Assembly (NCBI RefSeq): GCF_000832305.1
Contig: NZ_CP010537.1
Span: 434,001 to 498,000, forward strand
DNA: 64,000 bases
Source: Cupriavidus basilensis
GTDB taxonomy: Bacteria > Pseudomonadota > Gammaproteobacteria > Burkholderiales > Burkholderiaceae
Direction of reading: 5' to 3'
The notes under the pieces are model-generated. The model worked only from the letters and a program-made list of their open reading frames with translations, ran no database searches and had not been told where the DNA came from. The translations under genes were made by a program, and so were the position numbers. Below are positions 42,194 to 50,875 of this stretch, one piece after another. Every line of letters begins with the position of its first letter. Positions within the stretch are counted from its first letter, which is position 1.

Positions 42194-45100
42194 TGCTTGC
42201 CGGCCTGATTGAATTCTCCCTGCGCCAGCGGGCGCTGGTACTGATTGCCGCCTGTGTGCTGGCTGTGGCCGGAGCGTGGGCTTACTTGAAGTTGCCCATC
42301 GATGCCTTTCCGGACATCTCGCCCACCCAGGTCAAGGTCATCCTGAAGATCCCCGGCATGACGCCGGAGGAAGTCGAGCAGCGCGTCTCCACGCCGATCG
42401 AGCAGGAGCTGCTGGGCATTCCGCACAAGACCATCGTCCGCTCGGTGTCCAAGTACGGCATCAGCGACGTGACGGTCGATTTCGAGGAAGGCGTGGACAG
42501 CTACTGGGCCCGCCAGCAGGTGTCCGAGCGGCTCGCCGGCCTGCTGCGCGACCTGCCGCCCAACGCCATCGGCGGGCTGGCGCCGATCACCACGCCGCTG
42601 GGCGAGATGTTCATGTTCACGGTGGAGGGCGATGCCTTCTCGCTGGCCGAGCGACGCCGCGTGCTGGACTGGGTGCTGCGCCCGGCCTTGCGCACGGTGC
42701 CCGGCGTAGCAGATGTCAACGCGCTGGGCGGCGAGGTGCGCAGTTACGAGGTCATCCCTGACCCGGCGCGGCTGCGCGCCCGCGCCGTTACGGTGGAGCA
42801 ACTGCGCCAGGCGCTCGACGCCAACAACCGCAATGACGGCGCGGGCCGGGTGGAGCAGGGCGACGAGAACTGGGTGGTGCGCGTGGAAGGCGGCGTGCGC
42901 GGCGTGGAAGACTTGCGCCAGGTGGCCGTTGCCGCGCCGGGCGGGCGCAACGGCATGCCGCTGGTGACGGTGGGCGATGTGGCCACCGTCAGGCTCGGCG
43001 TGGCCACGCGTAACGGCGCGGTCAGCAAGGACGGGCGTGGCGAAGCGGTGCAGGGGCTGGTGCTGGCCCTGCGCGGCGCCGATGCCCGCCAGCTGGTCGC
43101 CGATGTGCAGGCCAGGCTGGATGCGCTGGCGCCGCAGCTGCCCAAGGGCATGTCCACGCACGTGTTCTACAACCGGGGTGAACTGGTCACGCGTGCCGCC
43201 AACACCGTGGTGCGGGCCCTGATCGAGGCCAGCCTGCTGGTGGTGGTGACGCTGTACCTGTTTCTCGGCGGCCTGCGCGCGGCGCTGGTGGTGGCGGCAA
43301 CCCTGCCGCTGTCGATGCTGGCGACCTTCATGCTGATGCGTTACGTGGGGCTGACCGCCAACCTGATGAGCCTGGGCGGCCTGGCGATTGCGCTGGGCAT
43401 GCTGGTGGACGCGGCAGTGGTGGTGGTGGAGAACATCGAATCCGCCTTGGCGAAAGCGCACGAACGCAAGTCCGACCCATCGCTGCGCGGCGCGGTGATC
43501 CGTCATGCCGTCGCCAGCGTGGCGGTGCCGATGCTTGCCGGGGTGTCGATCATCGCGATCGTGTTCCTGCCGCTGCTGTCGCTGCAAGGCCTGGAGGGCA
43601 AGCTGTTCGGCCCGGTGGCGCTGACCATCGTGCTGGCGCTGGCGTCGTCGGTGGCGATCGCGTTCACCGTGGTGCCGGCGCTGGCGTCGCTGCTGCTGCG
43701 CACGCATGCGGACGAGTCCCCGTACCTGATGCGCAAGGTGGCACGCGGCTTTGCCCGGCTGCAGGACTGGAGCGCTCGGCATCCGCGCGCGGTCTTTGCC
43801 TCGGCTGGCGTGGCGCTGGCCGTGGCGGTGGCGCTCTACCTGTCGGTGGGCAAGACCTTCATGCCTACCATGGACGAGGGCGACATGATCGTGCAGTTGC
43901 AGAAGGCGCCGTCGGTTTCGCTGGCCACCTCGGTGGGCCTGGACCTGCGGGTGCAGCAGGCGCTGCTGGCCGAGGTGCCGGAGATCCGCTCGATCGTGGC
44001 GCGCTCCGGCTCGGACGATCTCGGCCTCGACCCGATGGGGCTGAATGAGACCGACACCTTCCTCGCGCTGCGGCCAAAGGACCAGTGGCGCGGCAGCAAG
44101 GAAGACATCGCCAGCGCCATCCGCCGCGTCATGGAGCGTTTCCCGGGCGTGGTGTATGGCTTCACGCAGCCCATCGAGATGCGCGTCTCGGAGATGCTGA
44201 CCGGCACGCGCGGCGACGTGGCCATCAAAGTGTTCGGCTCTGATCTCGGCGCCATCGACACGGCGGCGCAGGCCATTGCCGCGCGCGTGCGCAAGATCCC
44301 CGGCGCGGCCGAAGTGATCGCGCCCAGCAACGAGGGCGTGCAGTACCTCACGCTTGCGCTGGACCGCGCAGCCGTCGGCCGCGCGGGGCTTTCCGGCGAT
44401 GCGCTGCAAGCGTTGCTGCGCGCGCAGGTGGAGGGCGAGCGGATCGGCATCGTGCCGGAGGGCACCGTGCGCACGCCGCTGATCCTGCGTGGCAGCGATA
44501 GCCTGCGGCAGACGCCGGAGACCTTCACCAGCCTGCAGGTCACAGCGCCGGACGGCACGTCCTGGCCGCTCACCTCCCTGGCACAGGTGCGGCGCGTGGA
44601 AGGGCCGGTGCGCATCAACCACGAAGACGGCGGGCGCTTTGCGGTGATCCAGGTCAGCGTGGAAGGACGCGACCTGACCGGCTTCGTGCAGGAGGCACAA
44701 ACGTCCGTGGCGGGCCTGGCCGGACTGCCCAAGGGATTGCGCGTGGCCTGGGGCGGCCAGTTCGAAAACCAGCAGCGCGCCGCCGCGCGCCTTGCGCTGG
44801 TGGTGCCGCTGGCGCTGGGCGCGATCTTCCTGCTGCTGATGCTGACCTTCCGCTCGATCCGCCAGGCAGCGCTCGTCATCGCCAATATTCCGTTTGCGCT
44901 GGTGGGCGGCATCGCCGCGCTGCGGGTGGCGGGCGAGTACCTGTCGGTGCCGGCCTCGGTGGGCTTTATCGCGCTGCTGGGCATTGCCGTGCTGAACGGC
45001 GTGGTGCTGGTTTCGCATTTCAATACCTTGCTGGAGGAAGGGCTGCCAATGGCCGAGGCGGTGCGCACCGGCGTGCGCGACCGCTTGCGGCCGGTCCTGA

Positions 45101-45342
45101 TGACCGCCTGCATCACGGCGCTGGGGATGATTCCTCTGCTGCTCGCCAGCGGGCCCGGCTCCGAGATCCAGCGCCCGCTGGCCATCGTCGTCTCGGGCGG
45201 CCTGGTCAGCTCCACCGCACTGACCTTGCTGCTGTTGCCGCTGTTGTTCGAGCGCTTTGGCGTGGCGCGGCCGCGCGAGGACAAGCAAGGCCGCATGGCA
45301 CAAGGAGAAGCACAAGGAGAAGCACAAGGAGAAGAGCAATGA
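42193..45342 (+). CDS. RND efflux inner-membrane transporter (CzcA/CusA family)
   Basis: A 1049-residue proton-driven trimeric pump. The N-terminal block PGMTPEEVEQRVSTPIEQELLGIPHKTIVRSVSKYGISDV is diagnostic for the heavy-metal RND subclass. The proton-relay helix is GLAIALGMLVDAAVVVVENIE, and the C-terminal half has VGFIALLGIAVLNGVVLVSHFN. The relay motif resembles CusA more than CzcA. GGGAGG lies 6 bases before the ATG. The C-terminus is a short AQGE repeat that overlaps the start signals of the next gene. Substrate (Cu/Ag or divalent metal) is not determined. Confidence 0.93.
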   Translation: MLAGLIEFSLRQRALVLIAACVLAVAGAWAYLKLPIDAFPDISPTQVKVILKIPGMTPEEVEQRVSTPIEQELLGIPHKTIVRSVSKYGISDVTVDFEEGVDSYWARQQVSERLAGLLRDLPPNAIGGLAPITTPLGEMFMFTVEGDAFSLAERRRVLDWVLRPALRTVPGVADVNALGGEVRSYEVIPDPARLRARAVTVEQLRQALDANNRNDGAGRVEQGDENWVVRVEGGVRGVEDLRQVAVAAPGGRNGMPLVTVGDVATVRLGVATRNGAVSKDGRGEAVQGLVLALRGADARQLVADVQARLDALAPQLPKGMSTHVFYNRGELVTRAANTVVRALIEASLLVVVTLYLFLGGLRAALVVAATLPLSMLATFMLMRYVGLTANLMSLGGLAIALGMLVDAAVVVVENIESALAKAHERKSDPSLRGAVIRHAVASVAVPMLAGVSIIAIVFLPLLSLQGLEGKLFGPVALTIVLALASSVAIAFTVVPALASLLLRTHADESPYLMRKVARGFARLQDWSARHPRAVFASAGVALAVAVALYLSVGKTFMPTMDEGDMIVQLQKAPSVSLATSVGLDLRVQQALLAEVPEIRSIVARSGSDDLGLDPMGLNETDTFLALRPKDQWRGSKEDIASAIRRVMERFPGVVYGFTQPIEMRVSEMLTGTRGDVAIKVFGSDLGAIDTAAQAIAARVRKIPGAAEVIAPSNEGVQYLTLALDRAAVGRAGLSGDALQALLRAQVEGERIGIVPEGTVRTPLILRGSDSLRQTPETFTSLQVTAPDGTSWPLTSLAQVRRVEGPVRINHEDGGRFAVIQVSVEGRDLTGFVQEAQTSVAGLAGLPKGLRVAWGGQFENQQRAAARLALVVPLALGAIFLLLMLTFRSIRQAALVIANIPFALVGGIAALRVAGEYLSVPASVGFIALLGIAVLNGVVLVSHFNTLLEEGLPMAEAVRTGVRDRLRPVLMTACITALGMIPLLLASGPGSEIQRPLAIVVSGGLVSSTALTLLLLPLLFERFGVARPREDKQGRMAQGEAQGEAQGEEQ
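45298..45333 (+). repeat. Three copies of a 12-bp repeat carrying Shine-Dalgarno sequences
   Basis: GCACAAGGAGAA occurs at 45298-45309, 45310-45321 and 45322-45333. The repeat encodes the last residues (AQGE) of the RND pump. Its AAGGAG serves as ribosome binding site for the outer-membrane gene, ending 7 bases before the ATG. Confidence 0.85.
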
Positions 45343-46613
45343 GAGGCGCAATGGGCAAGATGGCAGCCGCGGCTGTCATGATCGCTGCCACCGGGATGCC
45401 GGGTGCCGTGTGGGCGCAAGCCGCCATGCTGGCGCAGGCCGGCGTGTTGCCGCTTGAGTCCGCTGTGCGCGACGCCGTTGGCCAGTCGCCGGACGTGCAG
45501 ATGGCCGAGGCTCGCCGCGATGCGGTGCTGGCCCGGGCGGACGGCATCCGTGCCGGCACCGCCGAGGCCGTGGTGCGGGCCATCGGGCAGCGCCGCCAGG
45601 TGCGCGAGCCGTCCGACCGGTTTGCCGAAGGGCAACTGGCGCTGGAGCGCCCGCTGCGGCTTTGGGGCAAGGCCGACGCCGATGGCGAGCTGGCCGATGC
45701 CACGGCGCAGTCAGGCCAGCTCGCCGTGATGGATGCGCGCCATGAAGTCTCGCGGCAGATCCTGTCGCTGTGGTTCGGGGCGCTGCGCGCGCAACAGGCG
45801 CGGCTGGCGGCGCAGGGCAACGACAGCCTGGCGGGCGAGCTGGCGGCCGTGACCGCACGCCGCGTACAGGCCGGCGATGCAGCACCCATGGACCATGAGC
45901 TCTTGCTGGCCGAACGCGCCCGCACCGCAGCCGCGCTGGCCAGCGCGCGCGCGGCGGAAGCGGCGGCGGCGGCCGAGCTGCGGGCGCGCTTCCCGGGCCT
46001 GGGCGTGCCTGGCGGCCTGCCGGCGGATGCGCGCCTGCAGGCGTTGCCGGACGACCCCGCCGATGCGCTGCGCAGCCGCTATGTGGAGGACAGCCACGAG
46101 TTTCGCCTCGCCCGGTCGCAGGAGACGCAAGCCCAGCGGCAGGCCCGGCGCACCGACCTGGAGCGCAAACCGGACCCGACTGTGGGGGTGTTCTTCACGG
46201 TGGAGCGCGGCGGCGCGGAGCGGATTGCCGGCGTGAGCATCAGCATGCCGCTTGGCTCCGCGCACCGGCGTTCGGCGGCGGTGGCGGCAGCGGCCGACGC
46301 GGAGGCGGCCGCCCGTAGCCGGGTGGCGGTGGAGCGCAGGATCGGCGCCGAGTTCGAGGTGCTGTACCGCGGCCTGGAAGGCAAGCGCGCCGCAGCCGTG
46401 GCGCAGGCCGAAGCGCTCGCGCTGCAGCGCAGCGCCGCGGCACGCACCGGCCGGGCCTACAAGGCGGGGGAAACCGGCCTGAGCGAACTGCTGATGGTCC
46501 GGCGTGCCTTGGCCGATACCACGCTGGCCGAGCGTGTGGCCCTGGTCGATGCGCTGGAGGCAGACAGCCGGCTGCGCCTGGACCTGCACCGCATGTGGGA
46601 TTTCGATGATTGA
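45339..46613 (+). CDS. TolC family outer-membrane efflux protein (CzcC-like)
   Basis: A 424-residue channel protein with signal peptide (cleaved near AVWAQA) and two TolC-type repeats: PLESAVRDAVGQSPDVQMAEARRDA and a second helical part with RRSAAVAAAADAEAAARSRVAVERRIGAEFEV, ending TGLSELLMVRRALADTTLAERVALVDA. It has no lipobox, unlike many CusC proteins. Its ATG overlaps the pump stop (ATGA). It completes a CzcCBA-type tripartite system, in order B-A-C. Confidence 0.88.
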   Translation: MRGAMGKMAAAAVMIAATGMPGAVWAQAAMLAQAGVLPLESAVRDAVGQSPDVQMAEARRDAVLARADGIRAGTAEAVVRAIGQRRQVREPSDRFAEGQLALERPLRLWGKADADGELADATAQSGQLAVMDARHEVSRQILSLWFGALRAQQARLAAQGNDSLAGELAAVTARRVQAGDAAPMDHELLLAERARTAAALASARAAEAAAAAELRARFPGLGVPGGLPADARLQALPDDPADALRSRYVEDSHEFRLARSQETQAQRQARRTDLERKPDPTVGVFFTVERGGAERIAGVSISMPLGSAHRRSAAVAAAADAEAAARSRVAVERRIGAEFEVLYRGLEGKRAAAVAQAEALALQRSAAARTGRAYKAGETGLSELLMVRRALADTTLAERVALVDALEADSRLRLDLHRMWDFDD

Positions 46614-46620
46614 GCCAGTG

Positions 46621-46649
46621 GCTGCCCGGGTGCGATGCGCCCGGGCAGC
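46621..46649. terminator. Hairpin between convergent efflux and TetR genes
   Basis: GCTGCCCGGG (46621-46630) and CCCGGGCAGC (46640-46649) form a perfect 10-bp stem with a 9-base loop, directly after the outer-membrane gene stop and before the TetR stop. It likely acts in both directions. Confidence 0.5.
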
Positions 46650-46673
46650 GGGCGTCCGGCTACCTGTTACCGG

Positions 46674-47348
46674 CTACCGGCTTGCGCGGCCGCGCTTTGC
46701 CGGATGACTGGCATCGGCTGCTTCGCCAGCCACCTGCGCGCTCGCCAGCAGGCCGCGCAGGAACAGCATCAGCATCCGGCCGGTCGGGTCGGCGCTCGTC
46801 GTGCCCCGTTGCAGCGCTAGGCCATGGGCGAGCGCCATGAAACCCGCGGCCAGCTCTTCCGGCTGGGCCGGCGGCACGCGGCCCAGATGGCGGAACAGGC
46901 GCTCGATCAGGCCGCCGAGTTCGCCGCGATGCGTCTCGCACACCGCACGGTAAACGCTGGCAAACGACGGGCTGCGATTGGCGTGCATCTGCAGCTCGAT
47001 CGATAGCATGGCCCAGTCGGCATCCGCATGGAGCGCCGCGGCCCAGGCATCCAGGCCTGTGAGCACCTCTGCGCCGGTGTGCTCCGCCGTGTCGAACACC
47101 GCTGCCAGCTGCTTTGCCTCGGCCTCCATATGGCCGCGCAGCAGATCGAGCAGCAGCGCCTCCTTGTCCGGGAAGTTCGAATAGAACGCCCCCTGCGAAT
47201 ACCCCGCTTCCTCCGCGATATCCCGGATCGACGTGCCGCCAAAGCCGCGCTGCATAAACAAACTGCGCGCGGCCTCAAGCAGGCGCTCGCGGGTCTGCGC
47301 CTGGCTTTGCTCGCGGCTCAGGCGCTTGCGCGGGGTGGGTGGCTTCAT
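46674..47348 (-). CDS. TetR/AcrR family regulator
   Basis: About 224 residues from the ATG at 47348. The HTH is TRERLLEAARSLFMQRGFGGTSIRDIAEEAGYSQGAFYSNFPDKEALL and the C-terminal ligand domain is of the BetI-like type. Other in-frame ATGs exist at 47366 and further upstream to 47459, but the latter would run through a palindromic operator; no candidate has a clear ribosome site. It is convergent with the efflux operon and divergent from the epimerase gene at 47486, the more likely direct target. Confidence 0.87.
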   Translation of the reverse strand: MKPPTPRKRLSREQSQAQTRERLLEAARSLFMQRGFGGTSIRDIAEEAGYSQGAFYSNFPDKEALLLDLLRGHMEAEAKQLAAVFDTAEHTGAEVLTGLDAWAAALHADADWAMLSIELQMHANRSPSFASVYRAVCETHRGELGGLIERLFRHLGRVPPAQPEELAAGFMALAHGLALQRGTTSADPTGRMLMLFLRGLLASAQVAGEAADASHPAKRGRASR

Positions 47349-47433
47349 TGGCGTGGCATTGGGCATGGCATTGGGTGTGGCGAGAGGGATTGCCGTATCG
47401 ATTGCATTTGGGATTTCAACTGCTATCATAACG

Positions 47434-47449
47434 GATATCAATTGATATC
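47434..47449. promoter_or_regulatory. Perfect 16-bp palindrome, candidate TetR operator
   Basis: GATATCAATTGATATC is fully symmetric and lies between the divergent TetR and epimerase genes, about 36 bases before the latter start. This is the size and position expected for a TetR-family dimer site. Confidence 0.6.
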
Positions 47450-47485
47450 TGAATTTCATATGACCTTCGAAATAAGGGCCTGTCC

Positions 47486-48514
47486 ATGAACTTGCAAACC
47501 GCTTTCGTGACCGGTGCCACCGGTCTGCTCGGCAACAATCTTGTCCGCGAACTGCAGGGCCGCGGCGTTGCGGTCAAAGCGCTGGTGCGCTCGGCGGAAA
47601 AGGCCAGGCAGCAATTCGGCGATCTCGCGGGTGTGGAGTTCGTGGTTGGCGACATGGCCGATGTCAAGGCGTTCGCCCCGGCCATGCACGGCTGTGATGT
47701 GGTGTTCCATACCGCGGCGTTCTTCCGCGACAACTACAAGGGCGGCAGTCACTGGGAAACGCTCAGGCGCATCAACGTCGACGGCACGGCCGCCCTGATC
47801 GCGCAAGCCTACGCGGCAGGCGTGCGCCGCTTTGTGCAGACCTCGTCCATCGCCGTGCTCCACGGCGCGCCGGGTTCGGTGATCGACGAAACGCATGTGC
47901 GAGAACCTGCCGACGCCGACGACTACTATCGCAGCAAGATCCTGGGCGATCGCGCTGTCCTGACTTTCCTCGAGAATGTTCCCGAGATGCATGCCACGTT
48001 CGTGCTGCCCGGCTGGATGTGGGGGCCGGGCGATATCGGGCCGACCTCAGCCGGACAAGTCGCGCTCGATACGGCACTGCGCCGATTGCCGGGCCTGGTT
48101 CCGGGGAGCTTTTCCGTGGTCGACGCCCGCGATGTCGCGCAGGCCCATATCGCCGCGGCGCTGCGCGGGCGGCGTGGCGAGCGCTATCTCGCGGCGGGCC
48201 GGCATATGACCATGCGCGAGCTGATCCCGCTGATCGGACGCACCGCGGGGGTGGCAACGCCCAAGCGCGCGCTGCCCGTGCCGTTGTTGTTTGCGCTGGC
48301 CAGCGTGCAGGAGATCTACGCCCGGATCACCGGCAAGCCGATCCTGCTCAGCCTTGCAACCGTGCGGCTGATGGTGAAGGAAGCGGACCGGACCCGCTTT
48401 AGCCATGCCAAAAGCGAGGGTGAGCTAGGCTTGGGCTTCCGGCCCGTGGATCACACGGTTCGCGATGTCATTGCCTGGTATCGGACGCATGGATGGCTGC
48501 CGGCCTCGGCATGA
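47486..48514 (+). CDS. NAD-dependent epimerase/dehydratase family protein (extended SDR)
   Basis: A 342-residue extended SDR. The cofactor loop is FVTGATGLLGNNLVRELQ, the NAD-binding continuation is VVGDMADVKAF, the catalytic Ser is in VQTSSIAVLHG, and DDYYRSKILGDRAV supplies YxxxK. It resembles dihydroflavonol-4-reductase-like or hopanoid-associated sugar epimerase proteins. AAGGG precedes the ATG by 7 bases. It is controlled in all likelihood by the divergent TetR protein. Substrate unknown. Confidence 0.88.
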   Translation: MNLQTAFVTGATGLLGNNLVRELQGRGVAVKALVRSAEKARQQFGDLAGVEFVVGDMADVKAFAPAMHGCDVVFHTAAFFRDNYKGGSHWETLRRINVDGTAALIAQAYAAGVRRFVQTSSIAVLHGAPGSVIDETHVREPADADDYYRSKILGDRAVLTFLENVPEMHATFVLPGWMWGPGDIGPTSAGQVALDTALRRLPGLVPGSFSVVDARDVAQAHIAAALRGRRGERYLAAGRHMTMRELIPLIGRTAGVATPKRALPVPLLFALASVQEIYARITGKPILLSLATVRLMVKEADRTRFSHAKSEGELGLGFRPVDHTVRDVIAWYRTHGWLPASA

Positions 48515-48610
48515 GGGCCGGGGGCGCAAGCTGAACGCCATGGCAGGCGGGCCGGGTGGCGGAGCAGGCCAAGGTCATGCCGATTTTGCATAAGATCCCC
48601 CAACGCCTTG

Positions 48611-48634
48611 TGGAAGAATGCATGCATTCTTCCA
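48611..48634. repeat. Perfect 24-bp palindrome upstream of the D-amino acid transaminase gene
   Basis: The half-site TGGAAGAATGCA (48611-48622) is followed directly by its exact reverse complement, 57 bases before the transaminase ATG. No loop and no T-tract, so an operator is more likely than a terminator. Confidence 0.7.
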
Positions 48635-48691
48635 GTGCGCACCCGTACTGCAACCCAGGCCCCGGCGCCCGCCAGCCTTACCCTACCCACC

Positions 48692-49549
48692 ATGAACGAA
48701 GAAATCGTCTATCTCAACGGCGAGCTCACGCCCTTGTCCGAAGCCCGCGTCCCCGTGCTGGATCGCGGCTTTATCTTTGGCGATGGCGTGTATGAAGTGG
48801 TCCCCATCTATGCCGGCAAGCCGTTCCGGCTGCCGCAGCACCTGGCGCGGCTGGCGCGCAGCCTGGACACCATCGGCATCCCCAACCCGCACACCGATGC
48901 GCAGTGGATGGCGCTGATCGACCGCGTGGTGCAGGCCAACGGCCTCGCCGACCAGATGGTGTACATCCAGGTCACGCGCGGCGTGGCCCGGCGCACTCAT
49001 GCCTTCCCGAAGACGGTGACGCCGACGGTGCTCATCATGACCAACCCGATGTCGCTGCCCACAGCGGCCATGCGCGAGAAGGGCGTGGCCTGCGTGACGG
49101 CGCAGGACAAGCGCTGGCTGCACTGCCAGGTGAAATCCACCTCGCTGCTGGGCAATGTGCTGGCGGCGCAGAACGCGGTGGAGAACGACGCCACCGAAAC
49201 CATCCAGTTCCGCGACGGGATGCTGACCGAGGCCTCCGCGTCCAACGTCTGGGTGGTCAGCAAGGGCCGGGTCTCGGCACCGCCGAAGGACAACCTGATC
49301 CTGGAAGGGATCCGCTACGGCTGGATGGAGGAGCTGTGCGCGGCGCTGGATATCTCGCTGGAAGCGCGCCGCATTTCGCAGGACGAGGTGATGGGCGCGG
49401 ATGAGGTGTTGCTGACATCGGCCAGCAAGGAGATCCTGCCGGTGGTCACCATCGACGGCAAGACCATCGGCGATGGCGCGCCCGGCCCGGTGTTCAAGAA
49501 GCTGTACGCCGCATACCAGCAAGCCAAGGCGGCCACGGCGGCGGCGTGA
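48692..49549 (+). CDS. dat: D-amino acid aminotransferase (D-alanine transaminase)
   Basis: A 285-residue fold-type IV PLP enzyme. It begins IVYLNGELTPLSEARVPVLDRGFIFGDGVYEV, the family signature, with YIQVTRGVARRTHAFP, the PLP-lysine in CQVKSTSLLGNVLAAQNA, and the cofactor-phosphate region LTEASASNVWVV. RGFIFGDGVYE and the RxH motif (RRTHAFP) fit D-alanine transaminase rather than IlvE. It makes D-glutamate or D-alanine for peptidoglycan, or degrades D-amino acids. Confidence 0.9.
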   Translation: MNEEIVYLNGELTPLSEARVPVLDRGFIFGDGVYEVVPIYAGKPFRLPQHLARLARSLDTIGIPNPHTDAQWMALIDRVVQANGLADQMVYIQVTRGVARRTHAFPKTVTPTVLIMTNPMSLPTAAMREKGVACVTAQDKRWLHCQVKSTSLLGNVLAAQNAVENDATETIQFRDGMLTEASASNVWVVSKGRVSAPPKDNLILEGIRYGWMEELCAALDISLEARRISQDEVMGADEVLLTSASKEILPVVTIDGKTIGDGAPGPVFKKLYAAYQQAKAATAAA

Positions 49550-49675
49550 TCAACGCCTGAGTTTCCTTCCGGCAGTGCGATCCCGCCGGGCTGACATGAT
49601 CCGCGCTAGACAGAAATGCGCCCGCATTGCATGCTCTGCGAACGCGGACATTCAACCTGTCGAGAGGAAGCGCAA

Positions 49676-50707
49676 ATGGAACAACCAGCACGCAATCAGA
49701 TTCCCGCCACCCTGATCCCGGGCGACGGCATCGGCCCGGAAGTGGTGCAAGCCACCGTCAAGGTGCTGGACGCGCTGGGCGCGCCGTTTTCCTGGGATGT
49801 GCAGCAGGCTGGCATGGCGGGCATCGAGCAGGGCGGCGATCCGCTGCCGCAGGCCACCCTCGATAGCATCCGCCGCACAGGCCTGGCGCTCAAGGGCCCG
49901 CTGACCACGCCGGTGGGCGGGGGCTTCCGTTCTGTCAATGTGCGGCTGCGCGAAGCCTTCAACCTCTTTGCCAACGTACGGCCCGCGCGCACGCTGGTGC
50001 CGGGCCGCTTCGAAGATATCGACCTGGTGCTGGTGCGCGAGAACGTGGGCGGCTTCTACGTGGCGCACGATTACTACATCGCCGTGGGCGATGACCCGCA
50101 TGCTGTGGCCGTGTCCACCGGCACCAATACGCGCGACGCCTGCCGGCGCATCGCGCGTTTTGCGTTCGAATATGCGGTCAAGAACCAGCGCAAGAAGATC
50201 ACCGTGGTGCACAAGGCCAATATCCTGAAGGCGCTGACCGGCATCTTCCTGGAGGCCGCGCGCGAAGTGGCGCAGGACTACGTGGGCCGCGTGGAGATGG
50301 ATGATCGCATCGTCGATGCCTGCGCCATGCAGCTCGTGCTCAATCCCTGGCAGTTCGACATGTTGCTCTGTACCAACCTGTTCGGCGACATCCTGTCCGA
50401 TCAGATCGCCGGCCTTGTCGGCGGGCTGGGCATGGCGCCGGGCGCCAATATCGGCGAGACGGCGGCCATCTTCGAAGCCGTGCACGGCTCCGCGCCGGAC
50501 ATTGCCGGCAAGGGCATCGCCAACCCGATCTCGCTGATGCTGGCCGCCGGCCTGATGCTCGAGCATGTGGGCCGCCAGGACCTGGCGGTGCGGCTGCGCC
50601 AGGCGATCGATCTGACGCTCAACCAGGATCAGGTGAAAACCGGCGACCTCAAGGGCTCGGCCTCGACCTTGCAGTTCGCCGAGGCGGTGATCAAGCGGCT
50701 GGGGTAA
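49676..50707 (+). CDS. Isocitrate/isopropylmalate dehydrogenase family protein (NAD-type IDH)
   Basis: A 343-residue beta-decarboxylating dehydrogenase. The N-terminus is ATLIPGDGIGPEVV; the substrate region is KGPLTTPVGGGFRSVNVRLREAFNLFANVRPAR; the metal-binding part is CTNLFGDILSDQIAGLVGGLGMAPGANIG; the nucleotide loop is EAVHGSAPDIAGKGIANP. The FRSVNVxLR motif fits homologues of the mitochondrial-type NAD-IDH rather than LeuB. GAGAGGAAG lies before the ATG. It could serve in the TCA cycle or a side pathway. Confidence 0.9.
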   Translation: MEQPARNQIPATLIPGDGIGPEVVQATVKVLDALGAPFSWDVQQAGMAGIEQGGDPLPQATLDSIRRTGLALKGPLTTPVGGGFRSVNVRLREAFNLFANVRPARTLVPGRFEDIDLVLVRENVGGFYVAHDYYIAVGDDPHAVAVSTGTNTRDACRRIARFAFEYAVKNQRKKITVVHKANILKALTGIFLEAAREVAQDYVGRVEMDDRIVDACAMQLVLNPWQFDMLLCTNLFGDILSDQIAGLVGGLGMAPGANIGETAAIFEAVHGSAPDIAGKGIANPISLMLAAGLMLEHVGRQDLAVRLRQAIDLTLNQDQVKTGDLKGSASTLQFAEAVIKRLG

Positions 50708-50752
50708 GCGCGCGGCGAACGTCCCGGCCTGCGCCGGGCAGCGGACTGGGAA

Positions 50753-50778
50753 CCCTGCCGTTCCCCACAGCGGCAGGG
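50753..50778. terminator. Hairpin after the dehydrogenase gene
   Basis: CCCTGCCG (50753-50760) and CGGCAGGG (50771-50778) make a perfect 8-bp stem with a 10-base loop. No T-tract follows. Confidence 0.35.
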
Positions 50779-50875
50779 CGGAGCAACCCCGATAGCCTGA
50801 ACGCGCCCGCTTGCGTACCATGTCTGCGCCGCAACCGTCACTCCCGACGCGGCCGGCGTTAACCGAGGGCTTGGC

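Noticed and set aside
42064..45351. A 1095-codon open frame on the minus strand opposite the RND pump gene
   Set aside because: It mirrors the pump in high-GC DNA, has His/Gln/Arg-rich composition typical of antisense frames, and shows no domain.
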